DNA of 64,000 nt from positions 62,001 to 126,000 of the forward strand of contig NZ_JAMZCU010000002.1 in the NCBI RefSeq assembly GCF_024273195.1. Reading direction: 5' to 3'. The DNA is from Devosia ureilytica (GTDB taxonomy: Bacteria > Pseudomonadota > Alphaproteobacteria > Rhizobiales > Devosiaceae). Made by a program: the position numbers and the translations under genes. Under the pieces are notes generated by a model. It saw only the letters and a program-made list of their open reading frames with translations. It did not search any database and was not told the DNA's origin. Position 1 is the first letter of the stretch, and the number at the start of each line of letters is the position of its first letter. Shown here one piece after another: positions 54,162 to 63,289 of this stretch.

Positions 54162-54263
54162 ATGTTCCTGCAAGCTGTCCTTTGGCACCTGGAATGCAAC
54201 GGTGGCCCGTGCATGTCCCGACAGATGATGGCCCCTCGGTTCGCGCGCCGGGGCCGGCCATGA
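54162..54263 (+). CDS. Possible 33-aa leader peptide coupled to the membrane protein
   Basis: The ATG at 54162 follows GGAAAGCGAAGAA. The frame runs 33 codons (MFLQAVLWHLECNGG...) and its TGA overlaps the ATG of the next gene as ATGA. The downstream ATG has no ribosome binding site of its own, so translation through this frame would explain how it is started. The peptide has no recognised family. Confidence 0.35.
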   Translation: MFLQAVLWHLECNGGPCMSRQMMAPRFARRGRP

Positions 54264-54907
54264 ACGGAACCGGCAAAATCACCGTTCTCGTCGTTGTTCT
54301 GGGCGCGCTTGTCCTGTCGGTAACGGCGATGATGGCATGGCTCTACAGCGAAACCCGCACCTCGCGCGACAAGTCGGTCTCGGAGATGGCTCAGCTCAAA
54401 TTGAGTATCGAGCTCTATGGCCGGCAGTACACAGCGTCAGCCACTTCGCTGGCCGAATTGAATGCGACCCTTAGAGGGCTCGAAACGCGCCTCGCAGGTC
54501 TTGAGGAAAGTCTCGCCGAGATGTCGACCGCGACCAGGGAAATTCCGGGCGTCGACCAGGATGCACCACCCGATTCAGACGAGTTGGACGTTGAGGTGTC
54601 AATTGAGCAGGCGACACTCCCCGAACCGGCATCGACCCCACAGCCGAGGGCCACAACTGGCAGCGCCGATTGCGTTTCGAGGAATAGCAATTTCCTCGTC
54701 GCGGCTGGCGACATTTTTCTGGTCTGCGGTACGAACAGCTGGATCGCCGTTTCAGATGTCGGCGCACAACGAATCTCCTTCGCCGATGGACGGTCAGCCT
54801 ATGTGGGCCGCTCTGTCCCACTCGATGGCACAAACTGTAGGGTGATGGTCCGCTCGGCCAATGCCGCCTGGCTCGCGGGATTTGGCGAGCTTCAAATCAA
54901 CTGCTGA
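54260..54907 (+). CDS. Membrane-anchored coiled-coil protein of unknown function
   Basis: About 215 aa. One membrane span (ITVLVVVLGALVLSVTAMMAWLYS, residues about 6-29) is followed by a coiled coil (about 35-90, rich in Leu/Glu), a Pro/Thr linker and a small C-terminal domain with three or four Cys (ADCVSRNSNFLVAAGDIFLVCG ... NCRVMV ... INC). The orientation suggests a periplasmic C-terminal domain with disulfides. The start is ambiguous: the ATG at 54260 lacks a ribosome binding site, and TTG/ATG codons at 54182 and 54194 are in frame. It follows the collagen-like gene and probably belongs with it. Confidence 0.65.
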   Translation: MNGTGKITVLVVVLGALVLSVTAMMAWLYSETRTSRDKSVSEMAQLKLSIELYGRQYTASATSLAELNATLRGLETRLAGLEESLAEMSTATREIPGVDQDAPPDSDELDVEVSIEQATLPEPASTPQPRATTGSADCVSRNSNFLVAAGDIFLVCGTNSWIAVSDVGAQRISFADGRSAYVGRSVPLDGTNCRVMVRSANAAWLAGFGELQINC

Positions 54908-55112
54908 GAATTCGGATGTCCGAACTGCCAAGGCGATCAATCAGGTCGGCCGGCACCGATGTGCGGAACAGGAAGACCGGACCTCGCCGGTGCACCAAGG
55001 ATGATGTGGATCTAAGCAAGCAACAAACACTCCCGTCGGATGCAACGGGATGCTGTGACAAAATCCGCCCCTTGGCTCGGACTCTACTCTAGCAAATTCA
55101 ATGATTTAGGAA

Positions 55113-55202
55113 TGGCGGAGAGAGAGGGATTCGAACCCCCGATAGAGTTGCCCCTATGCCGCATTTCGAGTGCGGTGCATTCAACCGCTCTGCCATCTCT
55201 CC
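55113..55202 (-). tRNA. serU: tRNA-Ser (anticodon CGA)
   Basis: A 90-nt type II tRNA. The acceptor stem is GGAGAGA with TCTCTCC, then G discriminator and encoded CCA. The anticodon loop reads CTCGAAA, giving CGA for codon UCG. A long variable arm (ATAGGGGCAACTCTAT) and the TTCGAAT T loop are typical of serine tRNAs. The 3' end points toward lower coordinates, that is toward the accessory block at 49.8-54.9 kb. Confidence 0.95.
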
Positions 55203-55406
55203 GCGAGATCGAAACGCCCGGAACGGACGCTGCTGGTCGATACGGGGCGGCTTATGGCATAGCCTCATCCGGCCTGCAACTCCCCTTTTGCATGCATTGC
55301 CGCTCAATTCTGCCCCGCTCGGGCGCTCACAATTGCGTGCTGCCCCATCGGGGCCGCGTTTGAGGCGTTAAGCTGCCCTTCTGATTGCAAGAAGGGAGAC
55401 TTGACC

Positions 55407-56180
55407 ATGGTTACCCGTCGTACGCTCGTTGCCGGCATGGCCGGCTTGCCCTTCCTCGGCCTTGCCACCAATCTTGCGGCCCGTTCCGCCCATGCCCAGG
55501 AGATGCCCATGGCCGACACGCTCGCCACCAGTGCCGGCGATCTCGTCATTCATCCGGTCGATCACGCCAGCCTGGTGCTCGAATGGGGTGGCAAGGCCAT
55601 CTACATCGATCCGGTCGGCGGCGCCGGGCGGTATGCAGCACTGCCCGCCCCCTCGGCCATTCTCATCACCCATGGTCATGGCGACCATTTCGATGTGCCC
55701 ACGCTTGAGGCCATTGCCGGGGACGCAGCGCTGGTCACCAATGCCGATGTGCTGGGCAAGCTGCCCGCGGGGCTCAAGGCCAATGCGACATCGCTTGCCA
55801 ACGGCGACACCGGCACGATCCTCGACCTGCCCATTCGCGCCATCGCTGCCCACAACACCACCGAGGATCGCCTGCGCTATCACCCGGTGGGGGTGGGCAA
55901 TGGCTATGTCCTGGGCTTTGGCGACAGCCAGGTCTATATCGCCGGCGATACCGAACCGACCGAGGACATGCTGGGCCTGACTGACATTGCCGTCGCCTTC
56001 CTGCCCATGAACCTGCCCTATACCATGACCCCGGCCCAGGCGGTCGAGGCGATCAACACCTTCAAGCCGCGGATCGTCTATCCCTATCACTATGGCGACA
56101 GCGATCTTGGCCCGCTCCAAACCGATGTGGACGGCGCCGTGGACGTGCGCCTGCGCAACTGGTACCCCAAGGGCGGCTAG
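55407..56180 (+). CDS. Metallo-beta-lactamase-fold hydrolase with Tat-like signal (UlaG-like)
   Basis: About 257 aa. The N terminus MVTRRTLVAGMAGLPFLGLA with Arg-Arg and an AHA cleavage region suggests Tat export. The metal-binding motif is ITHGHGDHFDVPT (H-x-H-x-D-H), followed by Asp in YIAGDTEPT and the closing His in YPYHYGDS. Such proteins are annotated as metal-dependent hydrolases related to ascorbate-6-phosphate lactonase; the natural substrate is unknown. AAGGGAG lies 8 bases before the chosen ATG. Confidence 0.88.
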   Translation: MVTRRTLVAGMAGLPFLGLATNLAARSAHAQEMPMADTLATSAGDLVIHPVDHASLVLEWGGKAIYIDPVGGAGRYAALPAPSAILITHGHGDHFDVPTLEAIAGDAALVTNADVLGKLPAGLKANATSLANGDTGTILDLPIRAIAAHNTTEDRLRYHPVGVGNGYVLGFGDSQVYIAGDTEPTEDMLGLTDIAVAFLPMNLPYTMTPAQAVEAINTFKPRIVYPYHYGDSDLGPLQTDVDGAVDVRLRNWYPKGG

Positions 56181-56204
56181 AGCGGAGGCCGGCGTCCAAG
56201 TGGC

Positions 56205-56233
56205 TTGACTCTTGGGCCCTTTGCCCCGATAAG
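56205..56233 (+). promoter_or_regulatory. Probable sigma-70 promoter of rplU-rpmA
   Basis: TTGACT (56205-56210) and GATAAG (56228-56233) are separated by exactly 17 bases. The site lies about 180 bases upstream of the rplU start, leaving a long leader. Confidence 0.6.
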
Positions 56234-56382
56234 CCCACCAATCTGCGCACTGGTCCGTCCGGTGCGCTGGTTTTGTTTGAAAACGCTGCTCGAGGCTGCC
56301 GGTCGAAGACGATCTCGACCCCATCTATCGCAAAGCCCGTGGATTGGCATGAAATCCGCGGCGCCGCAGAGCGCGACAGAAA

Positions 56383-56415
56383 AAGGGACCGCGTGAAAAC
56401 CACGCGGCGTAAACT
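56383..56415 (+). promoter_or_regulatory. rplU leader hairpin between Shine-Dalgarno and start
   Basis: AAAGGGA (56382-56388) is followed at once by a perfect 7-bp hairpin (CCGCGTG, AAAAC, CACGCGG; 56389-56407) and then 8 bases to the ATG. The linear SD-to-ATG distance of about 27 bases is too long for normal initiation. Folding of the hairpin would shorten it to about 8. No other ribosome binding site is visible. Confidence 0.55.
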
Positions 56416-56955
56416 ATGACTTTCGCCGTTATCAAGACGGGCGGGAAGCAGTACAAAGTTGCTGCCAACGACGTCATCAAGATTGAAAAGCTCGAGGCCG
56501 AGGCCGGTGACATCGTCACCTTCGACCAGGTTCTCATGGTTGGCGACACCATCGGCGCTCCGCTGGTGGAAGGCGCTCTGGTTGCTGCGGAACTGGTCGA
56601 GACCAAGAAGCAGAAGACCGTCATCATCTTCAAGAAGCGCCGCCGCCACAATTCGCGTCGTCGCAATGGTCACCGCCAGCTGCTGACCACGGTGCGCATC
56701 ACCGAGATCCTGACCGGCGGCGCCAAGCCGACGATCAAGGCTGCTGCCAAGGCCGAAAAGACCGAAGCCGTTGCCGAAAAGGCCCCTGCCAAGAAGGCTG
56801 CTGTCCCCAAGGCCGAGGCCACCGAAGCGCCGGCCAAGAAGGCTCCGGCCAAGAAGGCTGAGACCAAGGCCGCTGCCAAGACTGAAGACACCGCCGCTGA
56901 AAAGCCGGCGAAGAAGGCCCCGGCCAAGAAGGCCGACAAGGCCGACAAGGAATAA
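56416..56955 (+). CDS. rplU: 50S ribosomal protein L21 with long basic/Ala-rich C-terminal extension
   Basis: A 179-aa protein. Residues 1-103 are ordinary L21 ([49 protein letters not shown]). The last 75 or so residues are a low-complexity run of Ala, Lys, Pro and Glu with repeated PAKKA/APAKKA motifs, like histone-H1-type tails. L21 is usually about 103 aa; extended forms occur in Hyphomicrobiales. The extension should be disordered and surface exposed. It is followed by rpmA after 11 bases. Confidence 0.96.
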   Translation: MTFAVIKTGGKQYKVAANDVIKIEKLEAEAGDIVTFDQVLMVGDTIGAPLVEGALVAAELVETKKQKTVIIFKKRRRHNSRRRNGHRQLLTTVRITEILTGGAKPTIKAAAKAEKTEAVAEKAPAKKAAVPKAEATEAPAKKAPAKKAETKAAAKTEDTAAEKPAKKAPAKKADKADKE

Positions 56956-56966
56956 GGAGCTAGACC

Positions 56967-57233
56967 ATGGCACATAAGAAAGCAGGCGGTTCATCCCGCA
57001 ACGGTCGTGATACCGCTGGCCGTCGTCTCGGCGTCAAGAAGTTTGGCGGCGAAGCTGTGATCGCCGGCAACATCATCATCCGCCAGCGCGGCACCAAGTG
57101 GGCGACCGGCACCGGCGTCGGCCTGGGCAAGGATCACACCATTTTTGCGCTGATCGACGGCACCGTCGCGTACCGCACCCGCGCGAACAACAAAGTACAC
57201 GTGTCTGTCCTCCCGGCAGAGGCCGCCGAATAA
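56967..57233 (+). CDS. rpmA: 50S ribosomal protein L27
   Basis: An 88-aa protein: [29 protein letters not shown] at the N terminus, then [32 protein letters not shown]. The N-terminal tail that reaches the peptidyl-transferase centre is intact without an extra cleavable leader. AAGGAG precedes the ATG. It is cotranscribed with rplU, and the terminator at 57306 follows. Confidence 0.97.
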   Translation: MAHKKAGGSSRNGRDTAGRRLGVKKFGGEAVIAGNIIIRQRGTKWATGTGVGLGKDHTIFALIDGTVAYRTRANNKVHVSVLPAEAAE

Positions 57234-57305
57234 CCCGGCAGGCCTGACAAACCCGCCGGAGACCTGTTCCCCGGCTTGGCGTTTGGCAAACACAGCAAAT
57301 GCAGA

Positions 57306-57335
57306 GGGGAACCGGTCAGCCGGTTCCCCTTTTCG
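57306..57335 (+). terminator. Rho-independent terminator after rpmA
   Basis: A 10-bp stem (GGGGAACCGG with CCGGTTCCCC, loop TCAG) is followed by TTTTCGTTT. It separates rplU-rpmA from the acetyltransferase genes. Confidence 0.88.
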
Positions 57336-57351
57336 TTTCTGGAGCATTGCC

Positions 57352-57894
57352 ATGACCATCGTCGCGACCACTCTCAAGCACCGCCTGCCCACCACCATCC
57401 GCACGCAGCGCCTGGTTCTGGTCACCCCGACGCTTGCCCATGCTCCTGCCATCGCCCGCCTCGCCAACAATGCCAATGTGCATAAATGGATGGCGCGGCT
57501 GCCCTTTCCCTATGCGCTGAGCGACGCCGAGTTTTTCGTCAACGAGATCGTGCCCAGCAACGAAGAGTTCTGCCTCTCCATCCTGCACGATGACGACTAT
57601 ATCGGCGTCGTGGGCCTGCACCTGCATCCCGAAAACTTGCCCGAGCTCGGCTATTGGCTGGGCGAGTCGCATTGGGGACAGGGCTATGCCACCGAGGCGG
57701 CGGAGGCTCTGGTGGCCGCGGCCCGAGCGGCAGGCGCCACCGCGCTTCGCTCGCGAGCCCGCAAGGACAATGCCGGCTCGCGCCATGTGCTCAATAAGCT
57801 CGGCTTTATCGAGATCGGCGAAGAGACCGAGACCAACGGCAATCTGGCGGGCCAGACCATGATCCTCATGCGGTTGGAGCTCGACCAGAGATGA
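57352..57894 (+). CDS. GNAT-family N-acetyltransferase, RimJ/RimL-like (1 of 4)
   Basis: A 180-aa acetyl-CoA-dependent acetyltransferase. TIRTQRLVLVTPTLAHAPAIARL is the usual RimJ/L opening; ELGYWLGESHWGQGYATEAAEAL is the acetyl-CoA-binding motif A, and SRARKDNAGSRHVLNKLGF is motif B. GGAGC lies before the ATG at 57352, just after the rpmA terminator. It is the first of four related genes in a row before obgE. N-terminal or side-chain acetylation of ribosomal proteins is possible from the location; there is no direct evidence. Confidence 0.9.
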   Translation: MTIVATTLKHRLPTTIRTQRLVLVTPTLAHAPAIARLANNANVHKWMARLPFPYALSDAEFFVNEIVPSNEEFCLSILHDDDYIGVVGLHLHPENLPELGYWLGESHWGQGYATEAAEALVAAARAAGATALRSRARKDNAGSRHVLNKLGFIEIGEETETNGNLAGQTMILMRLELDQR

Positions 57895-58418
57895 CCGAGC
57901 TTCACACCTCTCGCCTGGTTCTGCGTCCGGCCCGGCCCGATGACGCGCCCTGCTTTGCCCTTGGAGTCAGCGATTTCGCCGTCGCCCGCTGGCTGACGCC
58001 GCTGCCCTTTCCCTTCACACTGGCCATGGCCAGCGACTGGCTGCGCGGAGCGCCCGCCGGTACGAGCGAAAAGGCCATGTTCATCATCGAGCTGCCCGGG
58101 CGCGGGCTGATCGGCGGCATCGCGCTGGCCGAGGAGCTGGGCTTTTGGGTTGCCCGTCCGCATTGGGGCAAGGGCTTTGCCACCGAGGCGGCCCGCGCTG
58201 TTATCGACTGGCACTTTGCCAGCGGCACCGGGAGCCACATTTCGGCCAGCGCGCAGCACGACAATAGCATTTCCCTGCGTGTCAAATCGCGGCTGGGCTT
58301 TGAACAGGTGGGGCAGGAGATGCGTTTTTCCCACGCCTTGCAGCACAATGTGCAACATATTCTGACCCGGCTGACGCGGGAGCGCTGGATGCAACAGGAA
58401 GGGCGAGCATGCGCCTGA
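57891..58418 (+). CDS. GNAT-family N-acetyltransferase (2 of 4)
   Basis: A 175-aa protein. LHTSRLVLRPARPDDAPCFALG opens it, ELGFWVARPHWGKGFATEAARAV forms motif A, and SASAQHDNSISLRVKSRLGF motif B. The middle region is shorter than in the other copies, and the usual GYW is GFW. It overlaps the first copy by four bases (ATGA). Confidence 0.88.
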   Translation: MTELHTSRLVLRPARPDDAPCFALGVSDFAVARWLTPLPFPFTLAMASDWLRGAPAGTSEKAMFIIELPGRGLIGGIALAEELGFWVARPHWGKGFATEAARAVIDWHFASGTGSHISASAQHDNSISLRVKSRLGFEQVGQEMRFSHALQHNVQHILTRLTRERWMQQEGRACA

Positions 58419-58930
58419 GGACCGATCTCCCCGAAACCATCGAGACCGAACGCCTGGTGCTGCGCGGGCCGCGCGTCGCCGACCTTGATGACCTGGTGGC
58501 CCAGGCCAACAACTGGAAGGTGCTCGAACCCACTGCCAGCCTGCCTTTTCCTTACGAGGCCGGGCATGGCCGCGCCTTTCTCGAAAAACAGCAGCGGTCG
58601 GTCCAGCACCCCTATGTCATTGCCGAAAAAACCTCTGACCGGCTGATGGGCATTGCCGGGCTTTATCTTCACCCCGACAGCCCCATTGAGTTGGGCTATT
58701 GGCTGGGGGAAGACTATTGGGGGAAAGGCTATGCGCCCGAAGCCGTTTCCGGCCTGCTCGCGGTCTGCGCCACCATCGGGCTTTCGCCGGTTCGCGCCCG
58801 TGTGCTGGCCGCCAATAAAGGGTCCATTCGGGTCTTGGAGAAAACCGGCTTTAGCGTGATCGAACAAACCGTGAGCGTTGTGGAACGGCACAAGGGAAAG
58901 CCGCTGCTGGTTTTGGAGTGGCAGGGATGA
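58409..58930 (+). CDS. GNAT-family N-acetyltransferase (3 of 4)
   Basis: A 173-aa protein. TIETERLVLRGPRVADLDDLV, the PFPYEAGHGRAFLEKQQ substrate region, ELGYWLGEDYWGKGYAPEAVSGL (motif A) and VLAANKGSIRVLEKTGF (motif B) are all present. It overlaps copy 2 by ten bases, so copies 1 to 3 form a tightly coupled set. Confidence 0.9.
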   Translation: MRLRTDLPETIETERLVLRGPRVADLDDLVAQANNWKVLEPTASLPFPYEAGHGRAFLEKQQRSVQHPYVIAEKTSDRLMGIAGLYLHPDSPIELGYWLGEDYWGKGYAPEAVSGLLAVCATIGLSPVRARVLAANKGSIRVLEKTGFSVIEQTVSVVERHKGKPLLVLEWQG

Positions 58931-59066
58931 CGCATCGCCCCCACCCGAGCTGCGCTACCCTCCCCACAATGGGAAAGGAGGCGATGAACACTGGTGCCTC
59001 GGCCCTGCGCCTCTCTCCCAGGGTGGGGTGGCGGCAGGCCGGGAAAAGTCAGGTGGAGCGTTGCCC

Positions 59067-59603
59067 ATGACCCCGACCCTGATGACCGAGCGCTTGATCC
59101 TGCGCCCACCCCAATTGGGTGATGCCCAGCCCATCGCCGACTTCCTCAATGACATGGACGTGGCCGGGAACCTGGCCCGCGTGCCGTTTCCCTATCACCT
59201 GTCCGACGCCAATGCCTGGCTGCGCACCCAGAAGGCTGATCAACTGCCCCAGCAGGCCAATTTCTCCATCGAGCTTGCCGGCGCGGGTTATGTTGGCCAT
59301 ATCGGCTATCAGCCCATAGGCGAAAACGCTGTCATCGGCTATTGGCTGGGCAAGCCCCATTGGGGGCGCGGGATCATGACCGAGGCAGCGGCGGCGGCCA
59401 TAAACTGGTTTTTTTCGACGACCGATGCACCGGCCATCTATTCGGGTGTGTTTTACTTCAATGCCGCCTCGCTGGCCATTCAGCGGCGGCTGGGATTTAC
59501 CGAGACTGGTCGTTCCACCCTGCTCTGCCTTGCGCGCGGCGTCGAGCTGGAGCATATCGACACAAAATTGACGCGTAGCGTCTGGAAGGCACGACAGGCA
59601 TGA
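59067..59603 (+). CDS. GNAT-family N-acetyltransferase (4 of 4)
   Basis: A 178-aa protein. [64 protein letters not shown] (motif A) and [17 protein letters not shown] (motif B) are present. GGAG precedes the ATG at 59067. A 136-base gap containing a CTCTCCCA-type palindrome parts it from copy 3, while its stop overlaps the obgE start by four bases, coupling it to obgE. Confidence 0.9.
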   Translation: MTPTLMTERLILRPPQLGDAQPIADFLNDMDVAGNLARVPFPYHLSDANAWLRTQKADQLPQQANFSIELAGAGYVGHIGYQPIGENAVIGYWLGKPHWGRGIMTEAAAAAINWFFSTTDAPAIYSGVFYFNAASLAIQRRLGFTETGRSTLLCLARGVELEHIDTKLTRSVWKARQA

Positions 59604-60643
59604 AATTTCTCGACCAGGCCAAGGTCTATATCAAGTCCGGTTCCGGCGGCGCCGGCGCCGTCAGCTTCCTGCGCGAAAAATTCGTCGAATTCGGCGGCCC
59701 CGATGGCGGCAATGGCGGGCGCGGTGGCGACGTCATCGCCGAATGCGCCGACGGCCTCAATACGCTGATCGACTTCCGCTACCAGCAGCATTTCCGCGCC
59801 GAGGTTGGCGTCCATGGCATGGGCAAGAACCGCACCGGCGCCGATGGCCAGGACGTTGTGCTGCGCGTGCCGGTGGGCACCCAGATCTTTGAGGAAGACC
59901 AGGAAACCCTGATCGCCGACTTCACCCATGTCGGCCAGCGCGTCGTGCTCTTGAAGGGCGGCAATGGCGGCTTTGGCAATGCCTATTTCAAGACCAGCTC
60001 GAACCAGGCGCCCCGCCGCGCCAATCCGGGCCAGGAAGGCACCGAAAAGGGCATCTGGCTGCGTTTGAAGCTGATTGCCGATGCGGGCCTGGTCGGCCAG
60101 CCCAATGCCGGCAAATCGACGTTCCTGGCGGCCGTCTCGGCGGCCAAGCCCAAGATCGCCGACTATCCTTTCACCACGCTCCACCCCAATCTGGGCGTGG
60201 TCCGCATTGGTGAGCGTGAATTCGTGCTGGCCGATATTCCCGGCCTTATCGAAGGCGCCAGCGAAGGCGTGGGTATCGGTGACCGGTTCCTGGGCCATAT
60301 CGAGCGCTGCGGTGTTCTCATCCACCTCATCGACGGCACCAATGAGGATGTCGCCCATACCTATGAGGCGGTGCGTTACGAACTGGCCGCCTATGCCGAC
60401 GTCCTGGCGGACAAGCCCGAAATCGTGGTGCTCAACAAGGTCGATGCCCTGACCCCGGACGAGCTCAAGGCCAAGGTCAAGGCGCTCAAGAAGGTCTCCA
60501 AGGCCGACGTCCGCCAGGTCTCGGGCGTCACCGGCCAGGGCGTCGATCAGATCCTTTATGACGTGCTCGCCATTCTGGACGCCGAAAAGGCCGCCATTGC
60601 CGAAGCCGAGCGCAAGAAGACGGAAGAGAAATGGACGCCTTGA
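59600..60643 (+). CDS. obgE: Obg-family GTPase (ribosome assembly / stress GTPase)
   Basis: A 347-aa protein. The N-terminal glycine-rich Obg fold contains [20 protein letters not shown] and [12 protein letters not shown]. The G domain has G1 [10 protein letters not shown]3 [10 protein letters not shown] and G4 LNKVDAL. Obg binds the 50S subunit late in assembly and links growth to GTP and ppGpp. Its place after rplU-rpmA is widely conserved. A palindromic repeat follows before proB. Confidence 0.97.
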   Translation: MKFLDQAKVYIKSGSGGAGAVSFLREKFVEFGGPDGGNGGRGGDVIAECADGLNTLIDFRYQQHFRAEVGVHGMGKNRTGADGQDVVLRVPVGTQIFEEDQETLIADFTHVGQRVVLLKGGNGGFGNAYFKTSSNQAPRRANPGQEGTEKGIWLRLKLIADAGLVGQPNAGKSTFLAAVSAAKPKIADYPFTTLHPNLGVVRIGEREFVLADIPGLIEGASEGVGIGDRFLGHIERCGVLIHLIDGTNEDVAHTYEAVRYELAAYADVLADKPEIVVLNKVDALTPDELKAKVKALKKVSKADVRQVSGVTGQGVDQILYDVLAILDAEKAAIAEAERKKTEEKWTP

Positions 60644-60655
60644 TCGGTCGGGCCT

Positions 60656-60785
60656 TCCCCCTCACCCGTCTCGCCCCTCGGGCGATCCACCCTCTCCCCG
60701 ACGGGGAGAGGAATAAGGGCGTGCGCCGGTCCATTCTTCTCCCCATCGGGGAGAAGGTGGCGCGCAGCGCCGGATAAGGGGGAGG
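60656..60785. repeat. RIME-like palindromic repeat, copy B
   Basis: A near copy of the element at 23617-23752: CCCCCTCACCCGTCTCGCCC at the left and GCGCCGGATAAGGGGGAG at the right, with paired inner arms CCGACGGGGAGAGG and CTCCCCATCGGGGAG. It lies between obgE and proB, and its last bases provide the GGAGG ribosome binding site of proB. Confidence 0.78.
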
Positions 60786-60791
60786 CCGCAA

Positions 60792-61955
60792 TTGACCACC
60801 AATCCCCTCGCCCCCTATCGCCGGATCACCATCAAGATCGGCTCCGCCCTGCTGGTGGACGGCGCCGGAAAGCTGCGCGCCAGCTGGCTTGCCGAACTGG
60901 CCCAGGATATTGCCACGCTCAAGGCCAGGGGCTGCGAGATTGTGATCGTCTCCTCCGGCGCCATTGCGCTGGGGCGTGGCCTATTGGGCCTGTCGGCGCT
61001 TGCCCTGACGCTCGAGCAATCCCAGGCCGCTGCCAGCGCCGGGCAGATCGCGCTGTCACAGGCTTGGGCCGAGGCATTGGGGCGCCATGATATTGTCACC
61101 GGGCAGATCCTCATCACCCCCAATATCACCGAGGAGCGGCGCTACTTCCTCAATGCCCGCACCACCATCCAGACCCTTTTGAGCCTCGGCGCCATTCCCA
61201 TCATCAACGAGAATGACAGCGTCGCCACTGCCGAAATCCGCTATGGCGACAATGACCGCCTCTCGGCCCGCGTCGCGACCATGATCGAAGCGGACTTGCT
61301 GGTGCTGCTCTCCGATGTCGACGGTCTCTACACGGCGCCTCCCGCCAAGGACCCCAACGCCACCCACCTGCCGGTGGTCGAGGCGATTACGCCTGCCATC
61401 GAGGCCATGGCCGGTGGCGCGGCCAGCCATCTGTCGCGCGGCGGCATGACCACCAAGGTCGAGGCCGGCAAGATCGCCACCCTGGCCGGCACCGCCATGA
61501 TCATCGCCAAGGGCACTGAAGCACATCCCCTTCGCGCCCTGACCCAAGGCGGCCGCCACACCCTCTTTCGCGCCGCAACCACCCGCGCCCAATCGCGCAA
61601 GCGCTGGATCATGGGGACGCTGGCAGTGGCCGGAACCATTCGCGTCGATGCCGGTGCCGCCCGTGCCCTCACTCTGGGCAAATCCCTGTTGCCCATAGGC
61701 GTCACCCAGATCACCGGGGCGTTCGAGCGCGGTGATACCGTGGCCATCCTCAATCCCGACGGGCGCGAAATCGCTCGAGGCCTCGCCAGTTTCGACAGCG
61801 CCGACGCGCTGCTGGTTTTGGGCAAGCATAGCGATGCGGTCATTGAATTGCTCGGATCGGGCAATCGCGGCGCCATGGTCCATCGCGACAATCTGGTGCT
61901 GACCGGCGCCCACACCGAGCAGGAGCATCTGGAGACCCACCATGAGCCAGGTTGA
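60792..61955 (+). CDS. proB: Glutamate 5-kinase
   Basis: A 387-aa enzyme for the first step of proline synthesis. The amino-acid kinase domain contains [38 protein letters not shown]-type sequence ([25 protein letters not shown]) and [15 protein letters not shown]-terminal PUA domain (about 285-370) is present. The start is a TTG with GGAGG 6 bases upstream, taken from the edge of the palindromic repeat. Its end overlaps proA by 14 bases. Confidence 0.95.
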   Translation: MTTNPLAPYRRITIKIGSALLVDGAGKLRASWLAELAQDIATLKARGCEIVIVSSGAIALGRGLLGLSALALTLEQSQAAASAGQIALSQAWAEALGRHDIVTGQILITPNITEERRYFLNARTTIQTLLSLGAIPIINENDSVATAEIRYGDNDRLSARVATMIEADLLVLLSDVDGLYTAPPAKDPNATHLPVVEAITPAIEAMAGGAASHLSRGGMTTKVEAGKIATLAGTAMIIAKGTEAHPLRALTQGGRHTLFRAATTRAQSRKRWIMGTLAVAGTIRVDAGAARALTLGKSLLPIGVTQITGAFERGDTVAILNPDGREIARGLASFDSADALLVLGKHSDAVIELLGSGNRGAMVHRDNLVLTGAHTEQEHLETHHEPG

Positions 61956-63225
61956 AGCCGTCAGCACCGACATCACCGCGATCATGGCCGACATCGGTCG
62001 CAATGCCCGCGTTGGCGCCAAGGCGCTGGCCATTGCCACGCCCGAACAAAAGCGCACGGCCCTTCTGACTGCCGCCGGCGCAATCAATGCGCACCGCAAG
62101 CAGATCCTTGCCGCCAACGCCAAGGACATGGCAGCGGCTGAAGAAAAGGGCATCTCCAAGGCTTTTCTCGACCGGTTGCTGCTCACCGACGCCCGCATCG
62201 ACGGGATCATCGAGGCTGTAAGAACCATTGCCGAACTGCCCGATCCCGTCGGCACCGTGATTGCCGAATGGGACCGGCCCAATGGCCTCCATATCGAACG
62301 CGTCCGCACCCCGCTCGGCGTCATCGGCGTGATCTTTGAATCGCGCCCCAATGTCACCGCCGACGCCGGTGCGCTCTGCATCAAGTCGGGCAATGCCGTC
62401 ATCCTGCGCGGCGGCAGCGACAGCTTTCATTCGAGCCGCGCCATCGTTGATTGCCTGCTCGATGGGCTGCACCTGGCCGGCCTGCCGGTGGAATGCGTGC
62501 AATTGGTGCCCACCACCGATCGCGCCGCCGTGGGCGAAATGCTCAAGGGCCTCGATGGCAATATCGACGTCATCGTTCCCCGTGGCGGCAAGACGCTGGT
62601 GGCCCGCGTGCAGTCCGAGGCGCGGGTGCCGGTCTTTGCCCACCTTGAGGGCCTCGTGCACGTCTATATCGACAAGAGCGCCGACCTCGAAAAAGCGGTC
62701 AGCGTTACCCTCAACGCCAAGATGCGCCGCACCGGCATTTGCGGGGCCGCCGAGACCCTGCTGGTGCACAAGGATGTCGTGGACACCCACTTGCGGCCCA
62801 TCATCGATGCGCTGGTGGCAAAAGGCTGCGAAATTCGCGGCGATAAGTCGTTCATGTCGATAATCCCGGAGGCCATCCAGGCCACCGAGGAGGATTGGAA
62901 GACCGAATATGAGGACGCGATCATCTCGGTGAAGATCGTCGACAGCCTCGAAGCGGCCATCGCCCATATCGAGCATTATTCGAGCCATCACACCGAGGCG
63001 ATCATCGCCGAAGATGCTGATGCCGTTGAGAAATTCTTCAACCAGATCGACAGCGCCATCCTCATGCACAATGCCTCGACCCAGTTCGCCGACGGCGGCG
63101 AATTCGGCTTCGGCGGCGAAATCGGCATCGCCACGGGCAAGATGCACGCTCGCGGCCCGGTAGGCGTCGAACAGCTCACCAGCTTCAAATACCGCGTCCG
63201 CGGCAACGGCCAGACACGGCCTTGA
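61942..63225 (+). CDS. proA: Gamma-glutamyl phosphate reductase
   Basis: A 427-aa enzyme that reduces glutamyl phosphate to glutamate semialdehyde. Cofactor and substrate regions [48 protein letters not shown] and [15 protein letters not shown] are present. The catalytic Cys is in [15 protein letters not shown], and [21 protein letters not shown] is the typical C terminus. It overlaps proB and is followed by nadD after 64 bases. Confidence 0.97.
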   Translation: MSQVEAVSTDITAIMADIGRNARVGAKALAIATPEQKRTALLTAAGAINAHRKQILAANAKDMAAAEEKGISKAFLDRLLLTDARIDGIIEAVRTIAELPDPVGTVIAEWDRPNGLHIERVRTPLGVIGVIFESRPNVTADAGALCIKSGNAVILRGGSDSFHSSRAIVDCLLDGLHLAGLPVECVQLVPTTDRAAVGEMLKGLDGNIDVIVPRGGKTLVARVQSEARVPVFAHLEGLVHVYIDKSADLEKAVSVTLNAKMRRTGICGAAETLLVHKDVVDTHLRPIIDALVAKGCEIRGDKSFMSIIPEAIQATEEDWKTEYEDAIISVKIVDSLEAAIAHIEHYSSHHTEAIIAEDADAVEKFFNQIDSAILMHNASTQFADGGEFGFGGEIGIATGKMHARGPVGVEQLTSFKYRVRGNGQTRP

Positions 63226-63289
63226 AGGCTTCACTGGGCCAATCCCACCGGCTCTTGCGCCGGCCTTTCCCCCAGTGGGAGAGGCAAGG

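Noticed and set aside
55113-55202. An integrase attachment repeat of the tRNA-Ser 3' end within 49.8-54.9 kb
   Set aside because: By eye no second copy of the terminal 15-20 bases was found, so no attachment site is annotated.
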